From Pseudooceanicola endophyticus (GTDB lineage: Bacteria; Pseudomonadota; Alphaproteobacteria; Rhodobacterales; Rhodobacteraceae): a DNA stretch of 64,000 nt. The stretch lies in NCBI RefSeq assembly GCF_018760365.1, contig NZ_JAHIAB010000004.1, forward strand, positions 186,001-250,000, written 5' to 3'. This document shows, one piece after another, positions 20,602-29,987 of this stretch (the stretch's first letter is position 1; each line of letters opens with the position of its first letter). Both the position numbers and the translations under genes were made by a program. The notes under the pieces are model-generated. The model did no database searches. It saw only the letters and a list, made by a program, of their open reading frames with translations, and had not been told where the DNA came from.

Positions 20602-21348
20602 ATGGAATGGCAAGAAGAAGGCATCCTGCTGACCCTGCGTCGGCACGGCGAAAGCGGCGCCATCGTCGAGGCGTTCACCCCCTCGCACGGGCGCCATGCG
20701 GGGCTGGTGCGGGGCGGGGCCTCGCGGCGGATGGCGCCGATCCTGCAACCGGGGGCGCAGCTGCAGTTTTCCTGGCGGGCCCGGCTGGAAGACCAGCTTG
20801 GTCACTTTTCCGTGGATGTCGTCAGATCGCGCTCTGATGTGACGCTGGGGGGCGACCGGCTGGCGCTGGCGGGGCTGAACGCGGTCACAGCGCTGCTGTC
20901 CTTCTGCCTGCCCGAACGCGAGGCCCATCCGCGCCTTTACCGCGACAGCGAACGGCTGCTCGACCTGCTGGGGCAGGGAGAGCTTTGGCCGCTGGCCTAT
21001 CTGCGGTGGGAAATCGCCCTGCTGGAGGACATGGGTTACGGGCTGGACCTGAGCGCCTGCGCGGTGACCGGCGCGACCGAGGGGCTGGCCTATGTCTCGC
21101 CCCGGACGGGCCGGGCGGTGACGCGGGCGGGGGCGGGCGATTATGCCGACCGGCTGCTGCCGCTGCCCCCGGTGCTGAAGGGCGAGGGGCAGGCCGGGGA
21201 CGCCGAGATCGCCGAGGCGCTGACCGTCACCGGGCATTTCCTGCACAACCACCTGGCGCCGGAGCTGGGCAGCAAACCCCTGCCCGATGCCCGCGCCCGC
21301 CTGATGCAGGTGATTGCCCGGCGCCTTGCGCGCCCGACCGCGCCCTGA
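20602..21348 (+). CDS. recO: DNA repair protein RecO
   Basis: Works with RecF/RecR to load RecA on gapped DNA. The 248-residue protein begins [23 protein letters not shown] (OB-fold domain), continues with the helical domain containing [41 protein letters not shown] when read in parts, and lacks the Cys zinc motif found in some RecO proteins. Its TGA stop and the complementary TCA of the TetR gene are directly adjacent (21346-21351), so the two transcripts must overlap at their 3' ends. Confidence 0.93.
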   Translation: MEWQEEGILLTLRRHGESGAIVEAFTPSHGRHAGLVRGGASRRMAPILQPGAQLQFSWRARLEDQLGHFSVDVVRSRSDVTLGGDRLALAGLNAVTALLSFCLPEREAHPRLYRDSERLLDLLGQGELWPLAYLRWEIALLEDMGYGLDLSACAVTGATEGLAYVSPRTGRAVTRAGAGDYADRLLPLPPVLKGEGQAGDAEIAEALTVTGHFLHNHLAPELGSKPLPDARARLMQVIARRLARPTAP

Positions 21349-21894
21349 TCAGCGCAGCGCCAGCACCAGATCGACCAGCGTGTCCAGCGCGCTTTCGTTC
21401 TTCGCCCGGGCATCCTCGCCGCTGCTGTCGCAGAGCGAGGTCATGCCGACCCGCGCCGCCAGCAGCATCCGCGCGATGTCGGGATTGGTGACGCCGACGC
21501 CGCGCAGCAGGGCTTCGAGGTGCTGGAGCCGCGCCGCATCGACCTCGGCCAGCATCCGCGCCGCCTCGGGTTCGGTGCGGGCCCAGGCGCGGATCGCGGC
21601 CTCGCTCTCGATCCCGGCAGAGAAGCCTTCCTTGACGATGGCATGAAGCTGGGCGACCGCCGCGCGGCGATCCGCAGGGGCCTCTTCGGGCAGCGCGGCC
21701 AGACCCTGCCAGAACTCCAGCAACGACTGGCGGAAATGCGGCACATCGGGGAAATGCCAGTAGAACGACCCCTTCGTCGTCTCCAGCGCACGGGCCAGAG
21801 GTTCGGCCTTCAGCGCCTCGGGGCCGGCGACCGCGAGCGCATCCAGACCGGCCTGCAACCAGTCCTCGGGAGAAAGGCGAGGTTTTCGACTCAT
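21349..21894 (-). CDS. TetR/AcrR-family regulator
   Basis: A 181-residue TetR regulator with the helix-turn-helix in the first 60 residues (LSPEDWLQAGLDALAVAGPEALKAEPLARALETTKGSFYWHF, read in parts) and a short C-terminal ligand domain. The upstream neighbour on the same strand is an FAH hydrolase that ends close by, so there is no obvious divergent target; the regulated genes may lie elsewhere or be itself. Confidence 0.88.
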   Translation of the reverse strand: MSRKPRLSPEDWLQAGLDALAVAGPEALKAEPLARALETTKGSFYWHFPDVPHFRQSLLEFWQGLAALPEEAPADRRAAVAQLHAIVKEGFSAGIESEAAIRAWARTEPEAARMLAEVDAARLQHLEALLRGVGVTNPDIARMLLAARVGMTSLCDSSGEDARAKNESALDTLVDLVLALR

Positions 21895-21961
21895 GGGTCA
21901 ACGCTAGCCCAGCTTCCGCAGTGCAGCAATCGCAATGCCGTGAAGCCGGGCTGCGGGGGGA

Positions 21962-22648
21962 TCACTCCGGATCGGTGATCGTCAGCTCGACCGGGTCCAG
22001 CCCCTCGATCTGGCCGCTCAGGTGGTTGCCGGGGACCACGGGGCCGACGCCCTCGGGGGTGCCGGTATAGATCAGGTCGCCCGGCGCCAGCCGGTAGAAG
22101 CCCGAAAGGTGGCAGAGCACCTGCACCACGTCGTTCAGCATCAGGTCCAGGGTGGATCCCTGGCGGCGCGTGCCGTCCAGATCCAGGGTGATGGTCTGGG
22201 TCGCGGGCGTGAACTCGCTTGCCTTGGTCAGCCGGGCGATGATGGCGCCGCCGTCGAAATCCTTGCCCAGGTCCCAGGGGCGCTGCTTCTTGCGCTCAGA
22301 AATCTGCAGGTCGCGGCGGGTCATGTCGAGGCCGCAGCCATAGGCATAGATCGCGGCGGCGGCCTCTTCGGGGGTGGCACGGAACAGCGGCGCGCCAAGC
22401 GCCACCACCAGCTCCACCTCGTGGTGGCAGTCCTCGGTGCCCGGCGGATAGGGCAGGGTGGCGCCGCTCAGGTGCAGGTGGGCGGGCGACTTGGTGAAGT
22501 AGAAGGGCGCCTCGGGCACCTCGTTGCCCATCTCGGCGGCATGGGCGGCATAGTTGCGCCCGACGCAGAAGATGCGGGCCACGGCATAGCCGTCGTTCTC
22601 GCCCTTGACGGGCACATCGGGGATCGCGGGCAGGGAGAAGAGCGCCAT
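21962..22648 (-). CDS. Fumarylacetoacetate hydrolase family protein
   Basis: A 228-residue FAH-fold C-C hydrolase. Metal ligands are in place: Glu pair in [10 protein letters not shown] and Asp in [23 protein letters not shown] near the end is the family's closing motif. Family members split fumarylpyruvate, acylpyruvates or related diketo acids. The short single-domain form is typical of the acylpyruvase/fumarylpyruvate hydrolase branch. The ATG at 22648 follows AAAGGA by 8 bases. Divergent from ade; no pathway partner nearby, so the true substrate is open. Confidence 0.88.
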   Translation of the reverse strand: MALFSLPAIPDVPVKGENDGYAVARIFCVGRNYAAHAAEMGNEVPEAPFYFTKSPAHLHLSGATLPYPPGTEDCHHEVELVVALGAPLFRATPEEAAAAIYAYGCGLDMTRRDLQISERKKQRPWDLGKDFDGGAIIARLTKASEFTPATQTITLDLDGTRRQGSTLDLMLNDVVQVLCHLSGFYRLAPGDLIYTGTPEGVGPVVPGNHLSGQIEGLDPVELTITDPE

Positions 22649-22822
22649 CGGCAAGGTCCTTTCGGGCAGGTCGCCCAAGGGGTACGCCCGGGCGCGGCGC
22701 TTGTCACCCATCCTGTCACCCCGCCCATCCCCTGCCGGATCGCCTGCTGCCGCCGCGCCGTGCTGGACAAGGGCGGGGCAAAGGGTTTTCCTGTGCGCCA
22801 CACCCTTTGCCCGGAGGCCGCC

Positions 22823-24523
22823 ATGACCCAGACCCCCCTGACCGAGATGATTGCCCAGGGCCATGGCGACAGGCCCGCGGATCTGGTGCTGAAGGGCGGG
22901 CGGGTCCTTGACGTGGTGACCGGCGCCCTGCTTGAGGGCGACGTGGCGATCTGCGGCGACCGCATCGTCGGCATCATGGAGCGCTACTCCGGCAAGCGCG
23001 AGATCGACGTGACGGGCAAGATCCTGGTGCCCGGCTTCATCGACACGCATCTGCATATCGAAAGCTCCATGGTCACCCCGCACGAGTTCGACCGCTGCGT
23101 CGGCCCGCGCGGCGTCACCACGGCGATCTGCGATCCGCACGAGATCGCCAACGTGATCGGCGTGCCGGGGATCGAGTACTTCCTGTCCTGCGCCACCGAG
23201 ACGCTGATCGACATCAAGGTGAACCTGTCCTCCTGCGTGCCGTCCTCCCACATGGAGACCGCCGGCGCCCGGATCGAGGCCGAGGACCTGGTGCAGCTGC
23301 GCGACCATCCGGCGGTGATCGGCCTGGCAGAATTCATGAACTACCCCGGCGTGATCTTCCAGGACCCGGGCTGCATGGCCAAGCTCGAGATGTTCCGGGG
23401 CGGCCATATCGACGGCCACTGCCCGCAGCTGCTGGGCAAGGGGCTGAACGCCTATATCTCCGCCGGCATCCGCACCGAGCACGAGGCGACGACGGCCGAA
23501 GAGGCGCGCGAGAAGCTGCAGAAGGGCATGCGGGTGCTGATCCGCGAAGGCTCCGTGTCCAAGGACATGGTGGCGCTGCAACCGCTGCTGAGCGATATCA
23601 CCTCGGCCTACATGTGCCTGTGCACCGATGACCGCAATCCGCTGGATATCGGCGAGCACGGTCATCTGGATTTCATGATCCGGGAGCTGATCCGCATGGG
23701 CTGCTCGCCGCTTGCGGTCTACCGCGCGGCCTCGCTCTCGGCGGCGGAGGCCTTCGGTCTGAAGGATCGCGGCCAGATCACCCCGGGCCGGCGCGCCGAC
23801 ATCGTCGTGCTGCCGGACCTGGAGGGCTGCCATGCAGAGATGGTGCTCTCGGGGGGCGTGGTGCTGGAAGAGGCGGCCTTCGCGCAACGCCAGATCACGC
23901 CGCCGGTGGGCCGCGCCTCGGTCCGGGCCCCGGTGGTGACGGCAGATCATTTCCGCAGCTCCGCCAACCGCGAGGAGACCGACGTCATCGGCATCGTCGA
24001 GGGCAAGATCATCACCGAGCACCTGCACGAGGTGATCGCGATCGAGAACGGCGACAAGCGCCCCGACCCGGCCCGCGACCTGGTGAAGATCGCGGTGATC
24101 GAGCGCCACGGCATCAACGGCAACATTGCCTCGGGCTTCGTGAAGGGCTTCGGACTGAAGCGCGGCGCCATCGCCTCGACGGTTTGCCACGATCACCACA
24201 ACATCGCCTGCGTCGGCGTCGATTATGCCGACATGGCCCTGGCCGCCAACCGCCTGGGCGAGATCGAGGGCGGTTTCGTGGTGGTGGAAAACGGCAAGGT
24301 CCTGGCGGAACTGCCGCTTCCCGTCGCGGGCCTGATGAGCCTCTGGCCTTTCGAACAGGTTCGCGACGCCCTGGTCGAGCTGCGCGCGGCGGCCAAGACC
24401 CTGGGCGTCACGCTGGAGGAACCCTTCCTGCAACTGGCCTTCCTGGCCCTGCCGGTGATCCCGGCCCTGAAGATCACCGACCGTGGCATGGTCGATGTCG
24501 TGAAGTTCGAGATCATTTCCTGA
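22823..24523 (+). CDS. ade: Adenine deaminase
   Basis: Converts adenine to hypoxanthine and ammonia (purine salvage). The 566-residue amidohydrolase has [16 protein letters not shown] (metal His pair), [28 protein letters not shown] and [12 protein letters not shown], then the C-terminal domain with [14 protein letters not shown], which is particular to AdeC-type enzymes. A longer in-frame start is not credible, as it would cover the divergent promoter region. GGAGG lies 5 bases before the ATG. Confidence 0.94.
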   Translation: MTQTPLTEMIAQGHGDRPADLVLKGGRVLDVVTGALLEGDVAICGDRIVGIMERYSGKREIDVTGKILVPGFIDTHLHIESSMVTPHEFDRCVGPRGVTTAICDPHEIANVIGVPGIEYFLSCATETLIDIKVNLSSCVPSSHMETAGARIEAEDLVQLRDHPAVIGLAEFMNYPGVIFQDPGCMAKLEMFRGGHIDGHCPQLLGKGLNAYISAGIRTEHEATTAEEAREKLQKGMRVLIREGSVSKDMVALQPLLSDITSAYMCLCTDDRNPLDIGEHGHLDFMIRELIRMGCSPLAVYRAASLSAAEAFGLKDRGQITPGRRADIVVLPDLEGCHAEMVLSGGVVLEEAAFAQRQITPPVGRASVRAPVVTADHFRSSANREETDVIGIVEGKIITEHLHEVIAIENGDKRPDPARDLVKIAVIERHGINGNIASGFVKGFGLKRGAIASTVCHDHHNIACVGVDYADMALAANRLGEIEGGFVVVENGKVLAELPLPVAGLMSLWPFEQVRDALVELRAAAKTLGVTLEEPFLQLAFLALPVIPALKITDRGMVDVVKFEIIS

Positions 24524-24537
24524 CCACGGTCGGCCAA

Positions 24538-24679
24538 GGGCTCTGCCCCTCTGGCGCCCGTCCCGGGCGCCATTCACCCCGGGATATTTCCGGCCAGATG
24601 ATGAAGAGCCGGGCTCCCTGTCATCTGGCCAGAAATATCCCGGGGGAGGCCGCCGCAGGCGGGCGGGGGCAGAGCCCCC
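24538..24679. repeat. Inverted pair of composite elements, C2 and C3, forming one large palindrome
   Basis: Copy C2 (plus) follows ade: GGGC-TCT-GCCC, then TGGCGCCCG-TCC-CGGGCGCCA, then the tail. Copy C3 (minus) follows alkB in mirror order, with a second hairpin that has one mismatch. The tails face each other and pair over 25 bases with one mismatch (24577-24601 with 24621-24645); a small GAGCC/GGCTC hairpin fills the loop. The outer hairpins are also mutually complementary. Fits a bidirectional transcript end for the convergent genes. Confidence 0.8.
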
Positions 24680-24683
24680 TGCT

Positions 24684-25811
24684 TCAGTCGAGGCCGGGAT
24701 GTCGACCGGTCTTGTAAGGCTGCCAGTCGGTGATTTCCGGGTAGTGGCGCTTGCGCCAGGCGCGGACCGCAGGGTTCATGCGGCGGCGCCAGAGCGGCGG
24801 GATCGCCGCCAGGAAGGCCATGGCCGGATAGCCGAGGGGGAGTTCCGGCGCGATGTCCCGACCGGGCAATTGCAGCAGCGGATAGGGGCGGTCCGGGCGG
24901 CCATGGTGGTCCGAATGGCGTTGCAGGTTGATCAGCAGCCGGTTGCTGGCGCGCTGCGGGGCGTTCCAGCTGTGATGCGCCCGGGGCGGCTCGAAGCGTC
25001 CTCCTCCAAGGTATTTGCAGGTCAGGCCGTAGTGCTCGATGTAGTTGGTCAGCTCCAGCATCCAGATCGCGACCAGCGCCTGCCACAGGAAAAGGAGAAG
25101 TCCGATGGGGCCGGCAAGGAGGAGGGCCAGGGCCAGCATCGTCCCCTGCAGCGCTGCATAGCGCCAGAACGGGTTGGCGCGCGCGAAGGCCGAGCGGCCC
25201 TGCCGGGTCAGGCGGCGGGCCTCTGCGCGCCAGGCAGAGCGCGGGCATTCGCGTAGCACGCGCCAGAAGAAATGCGGGAAGCCCTCGTTGTAGCGGGCGG
25301 TGACGGCATCGCGGGGGGTGGCGACGGCGACGTGGTGCACCAGCAGGTGCTCGCTTCGGAAATGGCTGTAGAGCACCATTGCGAGCAGCAGGTCGGCGCG
25401 CCAGCGGTCGGCCCGGGACGCGCGGTGCATCAGCTCATGCGCGTAGACGATGCCGATGGCGCCGGTCAGCGCGCCCATGCCGTAGAAGAGGAAGTAGAAC
25501 TCCCAAAAGCCGAGATGGGGCGCGCGGGCGGCGTACCAGAGCGTCCAGAACAGCGTCAGGGCCTGGATCGGCGGCCAGATTCGCAGCAGCAGGATGTGGC
25601 CGTCCAACCTGTCCGGCGCCCCGGGGGCGGGATTGCTGCGGTCCGGCGGCAGGGCCCGATCCAGCAGGCCGACCAGCACGAAGGCGCAGGCCGGGACCAG
25701 CAGCACGCTCCAGCCGCCGCGAAGGGCGCCCAGCACTTCGAGAGGGGGCAGCAGCAGCACGGCCCAGAAGGGCCAGGCCGGGGCAGGGCGTGCCGGGTCT
25801 GGAATGGCCAT
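24684..25811 (-). CDS. alkB: AlkB-type membrane di-iron alkane/xylene monooxygenase
   Basis: A 375-residue integral membrane hydroxylase with about six helices. Histidine boxes: HELMH (125-129), EHLLVHH (154-160) and LQRHSDHH near residue 298, plus the AlkB-specific NYIEHYGL; all eight core His are present. In box 2 the usual Gly before HH is Val158. AlkB hydroxylates medium-chain alkanes at the terminal carbon with electrons from rubredoxin; no rubredoxin or rubredoxin reductase gene is in view, so partners are encoded elsewhere. The 3' end shares a palindromic element with ade. Confidence 0.9.
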   Translation of the reverse strand: MAIPDPARPAPAWPFWAVLLLPPLEVLGALRGGWSVLLVPACAFVLVGLLDRALPPDRSNPAPGAPDRLDGHILLLRIWPPIQALTLFWTLWYAARAPHLGFWEFYFLFYGMGALTGAIGIVYAHELMHRASRADRWRADLLLAMVLYSHFRSEHLLVHHVAVATPRDAVTARYNEGFPHFFWRVLRECPRSAWRAEARRLTRQGRSAFARANPFWRYAALQGTMLALALLLAGPIGLLLFLWQALVAIWMLELTNYIEHYGLTCKYLGGGRFEPPRAHHSWNAPQRASNRLLINLQRHSDHHGRPDRPYPLLQLPGRDIAPELPLGYPAMAFLAAIPPLWRRRMNPAVRAWRKRHYPEITDWQPYKTGRHPGLD

Positions 25812-25841
25812 GGGGCCCTCGCGAGATCAACTTTGGGTTGA

Positions 25842-26918
25842 TTATGCGAAGTGGCTCCGGGCCAGGTCAAATGCCTTGCGCATCACGGTGGGCAGATCCG
25901 AGGGGCGGAACACCTCCGGGGGCAGGAAATCGCCGGTGCGGGGCACGGCGTTCAGGCCGACATCGGTCACGCGGACCTGCAGGATCAGGTGGAAATGCGT
26001 GAAGGTGTGGCGCGCCTCGGCGGAGAGCGTCTGCCAGTCGGCCTCCAGCGGGGGGACATGAGGCGCGATCTCCTCGGCCCAGTCCGAGCCCGGCCAGCCC
26101 AGCATCCCGCCCAGCAGGCCCCGGTCGGGGCGGCGCTCCAGCAGGTAGGCGCCATCCGAGCGGCGCGCCACATAGGCGATGCCAAGGCGCGTGGGTTTGG
26201 GCTTTTTCGGGGTCTTCTTCGGCAGCTCCGGGGCGGTGCCTGCCAGGCGGGCGGCGCAGGGACCGCGCCAGGGGCAGATCCCGCAGGCCGGAGAGCGCGG
26301 GGTGCAGATCGTCGCGCCCAGATCCATCACCGCCTGGGCATAGTCGCCCGGACGAGTGGCCGGTGTCAGCGCCGCCGCCAGCGCCGTCAGCGCGGGCTTG
26401 GCGGCGGGCAGGGGGGTATGGACATCGTGCAGGCGGGCCATCACGCGCTCCACGTTGCCATCCACGACAGTTTCGGGCCGGTCGAAGGCGATCGAGGCGA
26501 CGGCGGCGGCGGTGTAGGGGCCGACGCCGGGCAGGGAGAGCAGCCCGGCCAGCGTGTCGGGGAACTGCCCGCCATGGTCCGAGACCACGGCGCGGGCGCA
26601 TTTCAGCAGGTTGCGGGCGCGGGCGTAATAGCCAAGGCCGGCCCATTCGCCCATCACCTCGGCATCCTCGGCGGCGGCCAGGTCTGCCACCGTGGGCCAG
26701 CGGGCGGTGAAGCGCAGGAAGTAGTCGCGCACGGCGGCCACCGTGGTCTGCTGCAGCATCACCTCGGACATCCAGATGTGGTAGGGATCGGGACGGACAC
26801 CTGCCGCCCGTGCCGCCGGCGGCACCCGCCAGGGCATGGTGCGGGCATGGATATCGTACCACTCCAGCAGGTCCTGTGCCGTCGCCGTCGTCATCCGGGT
26901 CTGATCCTGACTTTGCAT
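25842..26918 (-). CDS. mutY: A/G-specific adenine glycosylase
   Basis: Removes adenine mispaired with 8-oxoguanine. The 358-residue protein has the helix-hairpin-helix LPGVGPYTAAAV followed by the catalytic Asp in VVDGNVERV, the Glu of WMSEVMLQQTT, the [4Fe-4S] ligands C-x6-C-x2-C-x5-C in CTPRSPACGICPWRGPC, and a C-terminal NUDIX-like 8-oxoG recognition domain. Two starts are possible: 26918 (with AAGGCAAG upstream) and 26894 (with AGGA upstream); the longer is given. Divergent from the DUF721 gene. Confidence 0.94.
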   Translation of the reverse strand: MQSQDQTRMTTATAQDLLEWYDIHARTMPWRVPPAARAAGVRPDPYHIWMSEVMLQQTTVAAVRDYFLRFTARWPTVADLAAAEDAEVMGEWAGLGYYARARNLLKCARAVVSDHGGQFPDTLAGLLSLPGVGPYTAAAVASIAFDRPETVVDGNVERVMARLHDVHTPLPAAKPALTALAAALTPATRPGDYAQAVMDLGATICTPRSPACGICPWRGPCAARLAGTAPELPKKTPKKPKPTRLGIAYVARRSDGAYLLERRPDRGLLGGMLGWPGSDWAEEIAPHVPPLEADWQTLSAEARHTFTHFHLILQVRVTDVGLNAVPRTGDFLPPEVFRPSDLPTVMRKAFDLARSHFA

Positions 26919-27026
26919 CTTGCCTTGTCTGCGCGGTTTCACGCATTCTTTATGGTTGTCGGAGGCTTTGCTCTGGCGAAGCCCGCTTGCCCGACTAGAA
27001 TAGTCCGGAACACGAGGATGCAAGTC

Positions 27027-27536
27027 ATGCCGCCGCGCCGCCAGACCACGACCTATGGGTTTACCCGCACTTACGGCCTGCTGGAAAGCAGGATCCGCAA
27101 GGCTGGCGAATCGCGTGGCTTTGCCGTCTCCAAGCTGCTGACCCACTGGGAGGAGATCGCCGGTGCCGATACCGCTGCCATCGCCCGCCCGGTCGAGGTC
27201 AAGTATGGCCGCAATTCCATGGGCGCGACGCTGGTGCTGCTGACCACCGGGGCCCATGCGCCGCTGCTGGAAATGCAGAAGGAGCAGCTGCGCGCCAAGG
27301 TCAACGGCGTCTACGGCTACAATGCCATCGCCCGTGTCCGCATCACCCAGACCGCGCCCACCGGCTTCGCGGAGGGCCAGGTGGCCTTTCGCGGTGCGCC
27401 GAAACCCACGGCCCCCGCCCCCGACCCCAAGGTCGTGGAGCGCGCGGAGGCCCAGGCAGAGGGCGTCCAGGATCCCGGACTGCGTGCCGCGCTTGCCGCG
27501 CTCGGGCGCAACGTGCTTGGTTCCTCCAGTCACTGA
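27027..27536 (+). CDS. DUF721 (DciA-like) protein
   Basis: A 169-residue protein with a DUF721 domain in its first 100 residues (YGFTRTYGLLESRIRKAGESRGFAVSKLLTHWEEIAGADTA, read in parts; LEMQKEQLRAKVNGVYG later). DUF721 includes DciA, the ancestral loader of the replicative helicase in bacteria without DnaC, so a replication role is plausible; the C-terminal third is low-complexity. The ATG at 27027 is preferred over one at 27018 because GAGGA is then 8 bases upstream. A -10-like TAGAAT lies at 26996-27001. Confidence 0.82.
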   Translation: MPPRRQTTTYGFTRTYGLLESRIRKAGESRGFAVSKLLTHWEEIAGADTAAIARPVEVKYGRNSMGATLVLLTTGAHAPLLEMQKEQLRAKVNGVYGYNAIARVRITQTAPTGFAEGQVAFRGAPKPTAPAPDPKVVERAEAQAEGVQDPGLRAALAALGRNVLGSSSH

Positions 27537-27552
27537 GAAAGGATTACCCTCA

Positions 27553-28224
27553 ATGGATCGCAGATTCCTCATCGGCGGCGGGCTCTCCGCGCTCGGCGTG
27601 ATGGCCACCTCCGGCCTCTGGCTCGGCTCGGCCGCGACCGCCCTGGCGCAGGAGTCCGCTTCGGGCGACGCCAAGCAGGCGCCGAAGATCGACACCTCGA
27701 CCGTCAAGGAAATGGTGCTGGGCCAGGCCGATGCGCCGGTCACGCTGATGGAGTACGGCTCTTTCACCTGCCCGCACTGTAGCGACTGGCACAACGAAGT
27801 CTACGGCGACATCAAGAAGAACTACATCGACACCGGCAAGGTGAAGTTCGTGTTCCGCGATGTCTATTTCGACCGCTACGGCCTGTGGGCGGCGCTGATC
27901 GCGCGCTGCGATCCGATGCGCTTCTTCGGCATTGCCGACATGCTCTACGAAAAGCAGAAGGATTGGCTGAACGGCGCCAAGTCCGAGGCCGAGATCGCCG
28001 ACAACCTGCGCAAGCTGGGCAAGGTCGCGGGCCTCTCGGACGACCAGCTGGATGCCTGCCTGTCGGACGAGACCAAGGCGCGCACCCTGGTCGCCTGGTA
28101 CCAGGAAAACGCCAAGAAGGACGACATCACCGGCACGCCGAGCTTCCTGATCAACGGCACCAAGTACTCCAACATGAGCTACGCCGACATGTCGAAGCTG
28201 CTGGACGAGGCGCTGAAGGCCTGA
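27553..28224 (+). CDS. DsbA-family thiol:disulfide protein, exported
   Basis: A 223-residue periplasmic thioredoxin-fold protein. A signal peptide with twin basic residues (MDRRFLIGGG..., hydrophobic to about 32, Ala-Leu-Ala before Gln) precedes a DSBA domain with the redox motif CPHC in GSFTCPHCSDWH and the cis-Pro in GTPSFLING. The MDRRFLIGG start resembles a Tat signal, although the RR pair alone is weak evidence. Probably a disulfide oxidase or reductase of the Com1/DsbA type. It follows the DUF721 gene by 16 bases, likely as one transcript ended by the UUCG-loop terminator. Confidence 0.9.
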   Translation: MDRRFLIGGGLSALGVMATSGLWLGSAATALAQESASGDAKQAPKIDTSTVKEMVLGQADAPVTLMEYGSFTCPHCSDWHNEVYGDIKKNYIDTGKVKFVFRDVYFDRYGLWAALIARCDPMRFFGIADMLYEKQKDWLNGAKSEAEIADNLRKLGKVAGLSDDQLDACLSDETKARTLVAWYQENAKKDDITGTPSFLINGTKYSNMSYADMSKLLDEALKA

Positions 28225-28248
28225 GCCTGCCCGCACCGGATCCGACGG

Positions 28249-28280
28249 ACGGCCTTCCTTCGGGAGGGCCGTTCGCGTTT
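28249..28280 (+). terminator. Intrinsic terminator after the DsbA-like gene
   Basis: Ten-bp stem with one G-T pair, ACGGCCTTCC (28249-28258) with GGAGGGCCGT (28263-28272), closed by the stable TTCG tetraloop and followed by TCGCGTTT. Confidence 0.75.
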
Positions 28281-28305
28281 GGGGCCCGGGGCCGCCGCAG
28301 GGCCG

Positions 28306-29328
28306 TCAGAGGGCGACCACCTGCTTGCCCATGTTGCCGCCCCGCAGCATCGAGAAGAAGGCCTGCGGCGCGCTTTCCAGCCCCTGGGCCATGTCCTCCA
28401 GGTAGCGGATGCGACCGTCGCGCACCTTCGGGGTCACCTCTTCCAGGAACTGGTCGAACAGCGGCAGGTGATCGGTCTGCAACAGGCCCTGGATGGTCAG
28501 CCGCTTGACCAGGGCCATGCGCCAGACCTTCTGAAGTGGCATCTGGCCGGTGGCATCGGTTTCCCCGGAATACCAGGCCACCATGCCGCAGACGATGATC
28601 CGGCCATGGGTGTTCATCACCGGCAGCACACCGCCCAGGGTGACGCCGCCGACGTTTTCGAAATAGATGTCCACGCCCTTCGGGCAGACCTCGTGCATGG
28701 CCTCCATCATCTTCAGGATCGTGTCATGCTCCAGCCGGTCGAGGCAGGCGTCGAAGCGGAACGTCTCAAGCGCCAGGCGGCGCTTTTCGGGGCCGCTGGT
28801 GATGCCCACGGTGTGCAGCCCGGCCTCGCGCGCGAGCTGGCCGACCATGGAACCCACCGGGCCGGTGCAGGCGCCCACCACCAGGGTCTCGCCCGGGGCC
28901 ATCCGGCCATGGGCGCGCAGGCCCGACCAGGCGGTGAAGCCCGGCATCCCCAGCACGCCGAGCGCGGTCGAGGGCGGCAGATGGGGCGCCAGCTTGCGCA
29001 GCCTGCGCCCGGGCAGGCAGCCGTGGGTGGCCCAGCCGAACATGCCGAAGACCAGATCGCCGGCGCGGAACCCGGGATCCTGGCTGGCGATCACCTGGCC
29101 CACGCCGCCCCCGCCCATGGTATGGTCCAGCTCCTGCGGGTCGGTGTAGCTTTGCACGTAATCCATCCGGCCCCGCATGTAGGGATCGAGCGAGAAGTGA
29201 CTGAGCTGCACCAGCACCTCTCCGGGGCCGGGGGCGGGCAGGGGGACCTCTTCCAGCCGGAAATCGGCCTCGACCGGAAAGCCCGAGGGGCGGCGGGCGA
29301 GGACAAAGCGCCTCATCATCTCGGCCAT
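28306..29328 (-). CDS. NADP-dependent oxidoreductase, MDR superfamily (leukotriene B4 dehydrogenase-like)
   Basis: A 340-residue zinc-free medium-chain reductase. The order is typical of the YncB/Curcumin reductase/LTB4DH group: MRRFVLARRPSGFPVEADFRLEE, LDPYMRGRM, GVLGMPGFTAWSGL, the nucleotide loop ACTGPVGSMVGQLA, then KGVDIYFENVGG and MLRGGNMGKQVV at the end. These enzymes reduce alpha,beta-unsaturated carbonyl compounds using NADPH. The ATG at 29328 has AAAGGA 8 bases upstream; a longer in-frame start is not conserved in style. Single-gene unit. Confidence 0.92.
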   Translation of the reverse strand: MAEMMRRFVLARRPSGFPVEADFRLEEVPLPAPGPGEVLVQLSHFSLDPYMRGRMDYVQSYTDPQELDHTMGGGGVGQVIASQDPGFRAGDLVFGMFGWATHGCLPGRRLRKLAPHLPPSTALGVLGMPGFTAWSGLRAHGRMAPGETLVVGACTGPVGSMVGQLAREAGLHTVGITSGPEKRRLALETFRFDACLDRLEHDTILKMMEAMHEVCPKGVDIYFENVGGVTLGGVLPVMNTHGRIIVCGMVAWYSGETDATGQMPLQKVWRMALVKRLTIQGLLQTDHLPLFDQFLEEVTPKVRDGRIRYLEDMAQGLESAPQAFFSMLRGGNMGKQVVAL

Positions 29329-29439
29329 CTTGAAATCCTTTCCATCGCACACAGGTATCGGGGCCCGGGGACAGCCTAGGGACAAGGGGTTACCGGGCGA
29401 TGGACAGCACCCGCCCGGCTGGCGTAAAGAGGCCCGATC

Positions 29440-29913
29440 ATGGCACAGAAGAAACCCGATCCGAACTACAAGGTGGTCTCCGAGAACCGCCGCGCGCGCT
29501 TCGATTACGCAATCGAGGACGATCTAGAGTGCGGCATTCTCCTCATGGGGTCCGAGGTGAAATCGCTGCGCACCGGGCAGTCCAACATCGCCGAAAGCTA
29601 CGCGACGGTCGAGGACGGAGAGCTGTGGCTGGTCAACAGCTACATCGCCCCCTATGAGCGCGCGATGTTCGGCCACGAGGAACGCCGCCGCCGCAAGCTT
29701 CTGGTTTCCAAGAAGCAATTGTCGGACCTGTGGAACCAGACGCAGCGCAAGGGCATGACCCTGGTGCCGCTGGTGCTGTATTTCAACCATCGCGGCATGG
29801 CCAAGATCAAGATCGGCATCGCGAAGGGCAAGAAGAACCACGACAAGCGCGCCAGCGAGGCAACGCGGGACTGGAACCGCCAGAAGCAGCGCCTGCTGAA
29901 GGAAAACCACTAG
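29440..29913 (+). CDS. smpB: SsrA-binding protein SmpB
   Basis: Binds tmRNA and brings it to stalled ribosomes (trans-translation). The 157-residue protein shows [44 protein letters not shown] in segments, and the basic C-terminal tail [26 protein letters not shown], which reaches into the decoding centre. Start context and length are normal. No ssrA gene was found nearby in the window. Confidence 0.97.
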   Translation: MAQKKPDPNYKVVSENRRARFDYAIEDDLECGILLMGSEVKSLRTGQSNIAESYATVEDGELWLVNSYIAPYERAMFGHEERRRRKLLVSKKQLSDLWNQTQRKGMTLVPLVLYFNHRGMAKIKIGIAKGKKNHDKRASEATRDWNRQKQRLLKENH

Positions 29914-29987
29914 GACGCGAGGCTTGCCTTGCCGGGCCTGCGGCGATAGGGAATCGGCGTTTTCGCGAGGTAAGGAAGGGCCCCGTC

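Noticed and set aside
22022-22822. N-terminal extension of ade by 267 codons
   Set aside because: It runs antisense through the FAH gene and the divergent promoter region. The ATG at 22823 has a good ribosome site and matches the family start.
26968-27001. Full promoter for the DUF721 gene
   Set aside because: TAGAAT at 26996 is a good -10, but the nearest TTGCTC is 22 bases away, too far for a -35.
26919-27794. N-terminal extension of mutY
   Set aside because: It covers the DUF721 gene in antisense and the divergent gap; MutY proteins start near the chosen Met.
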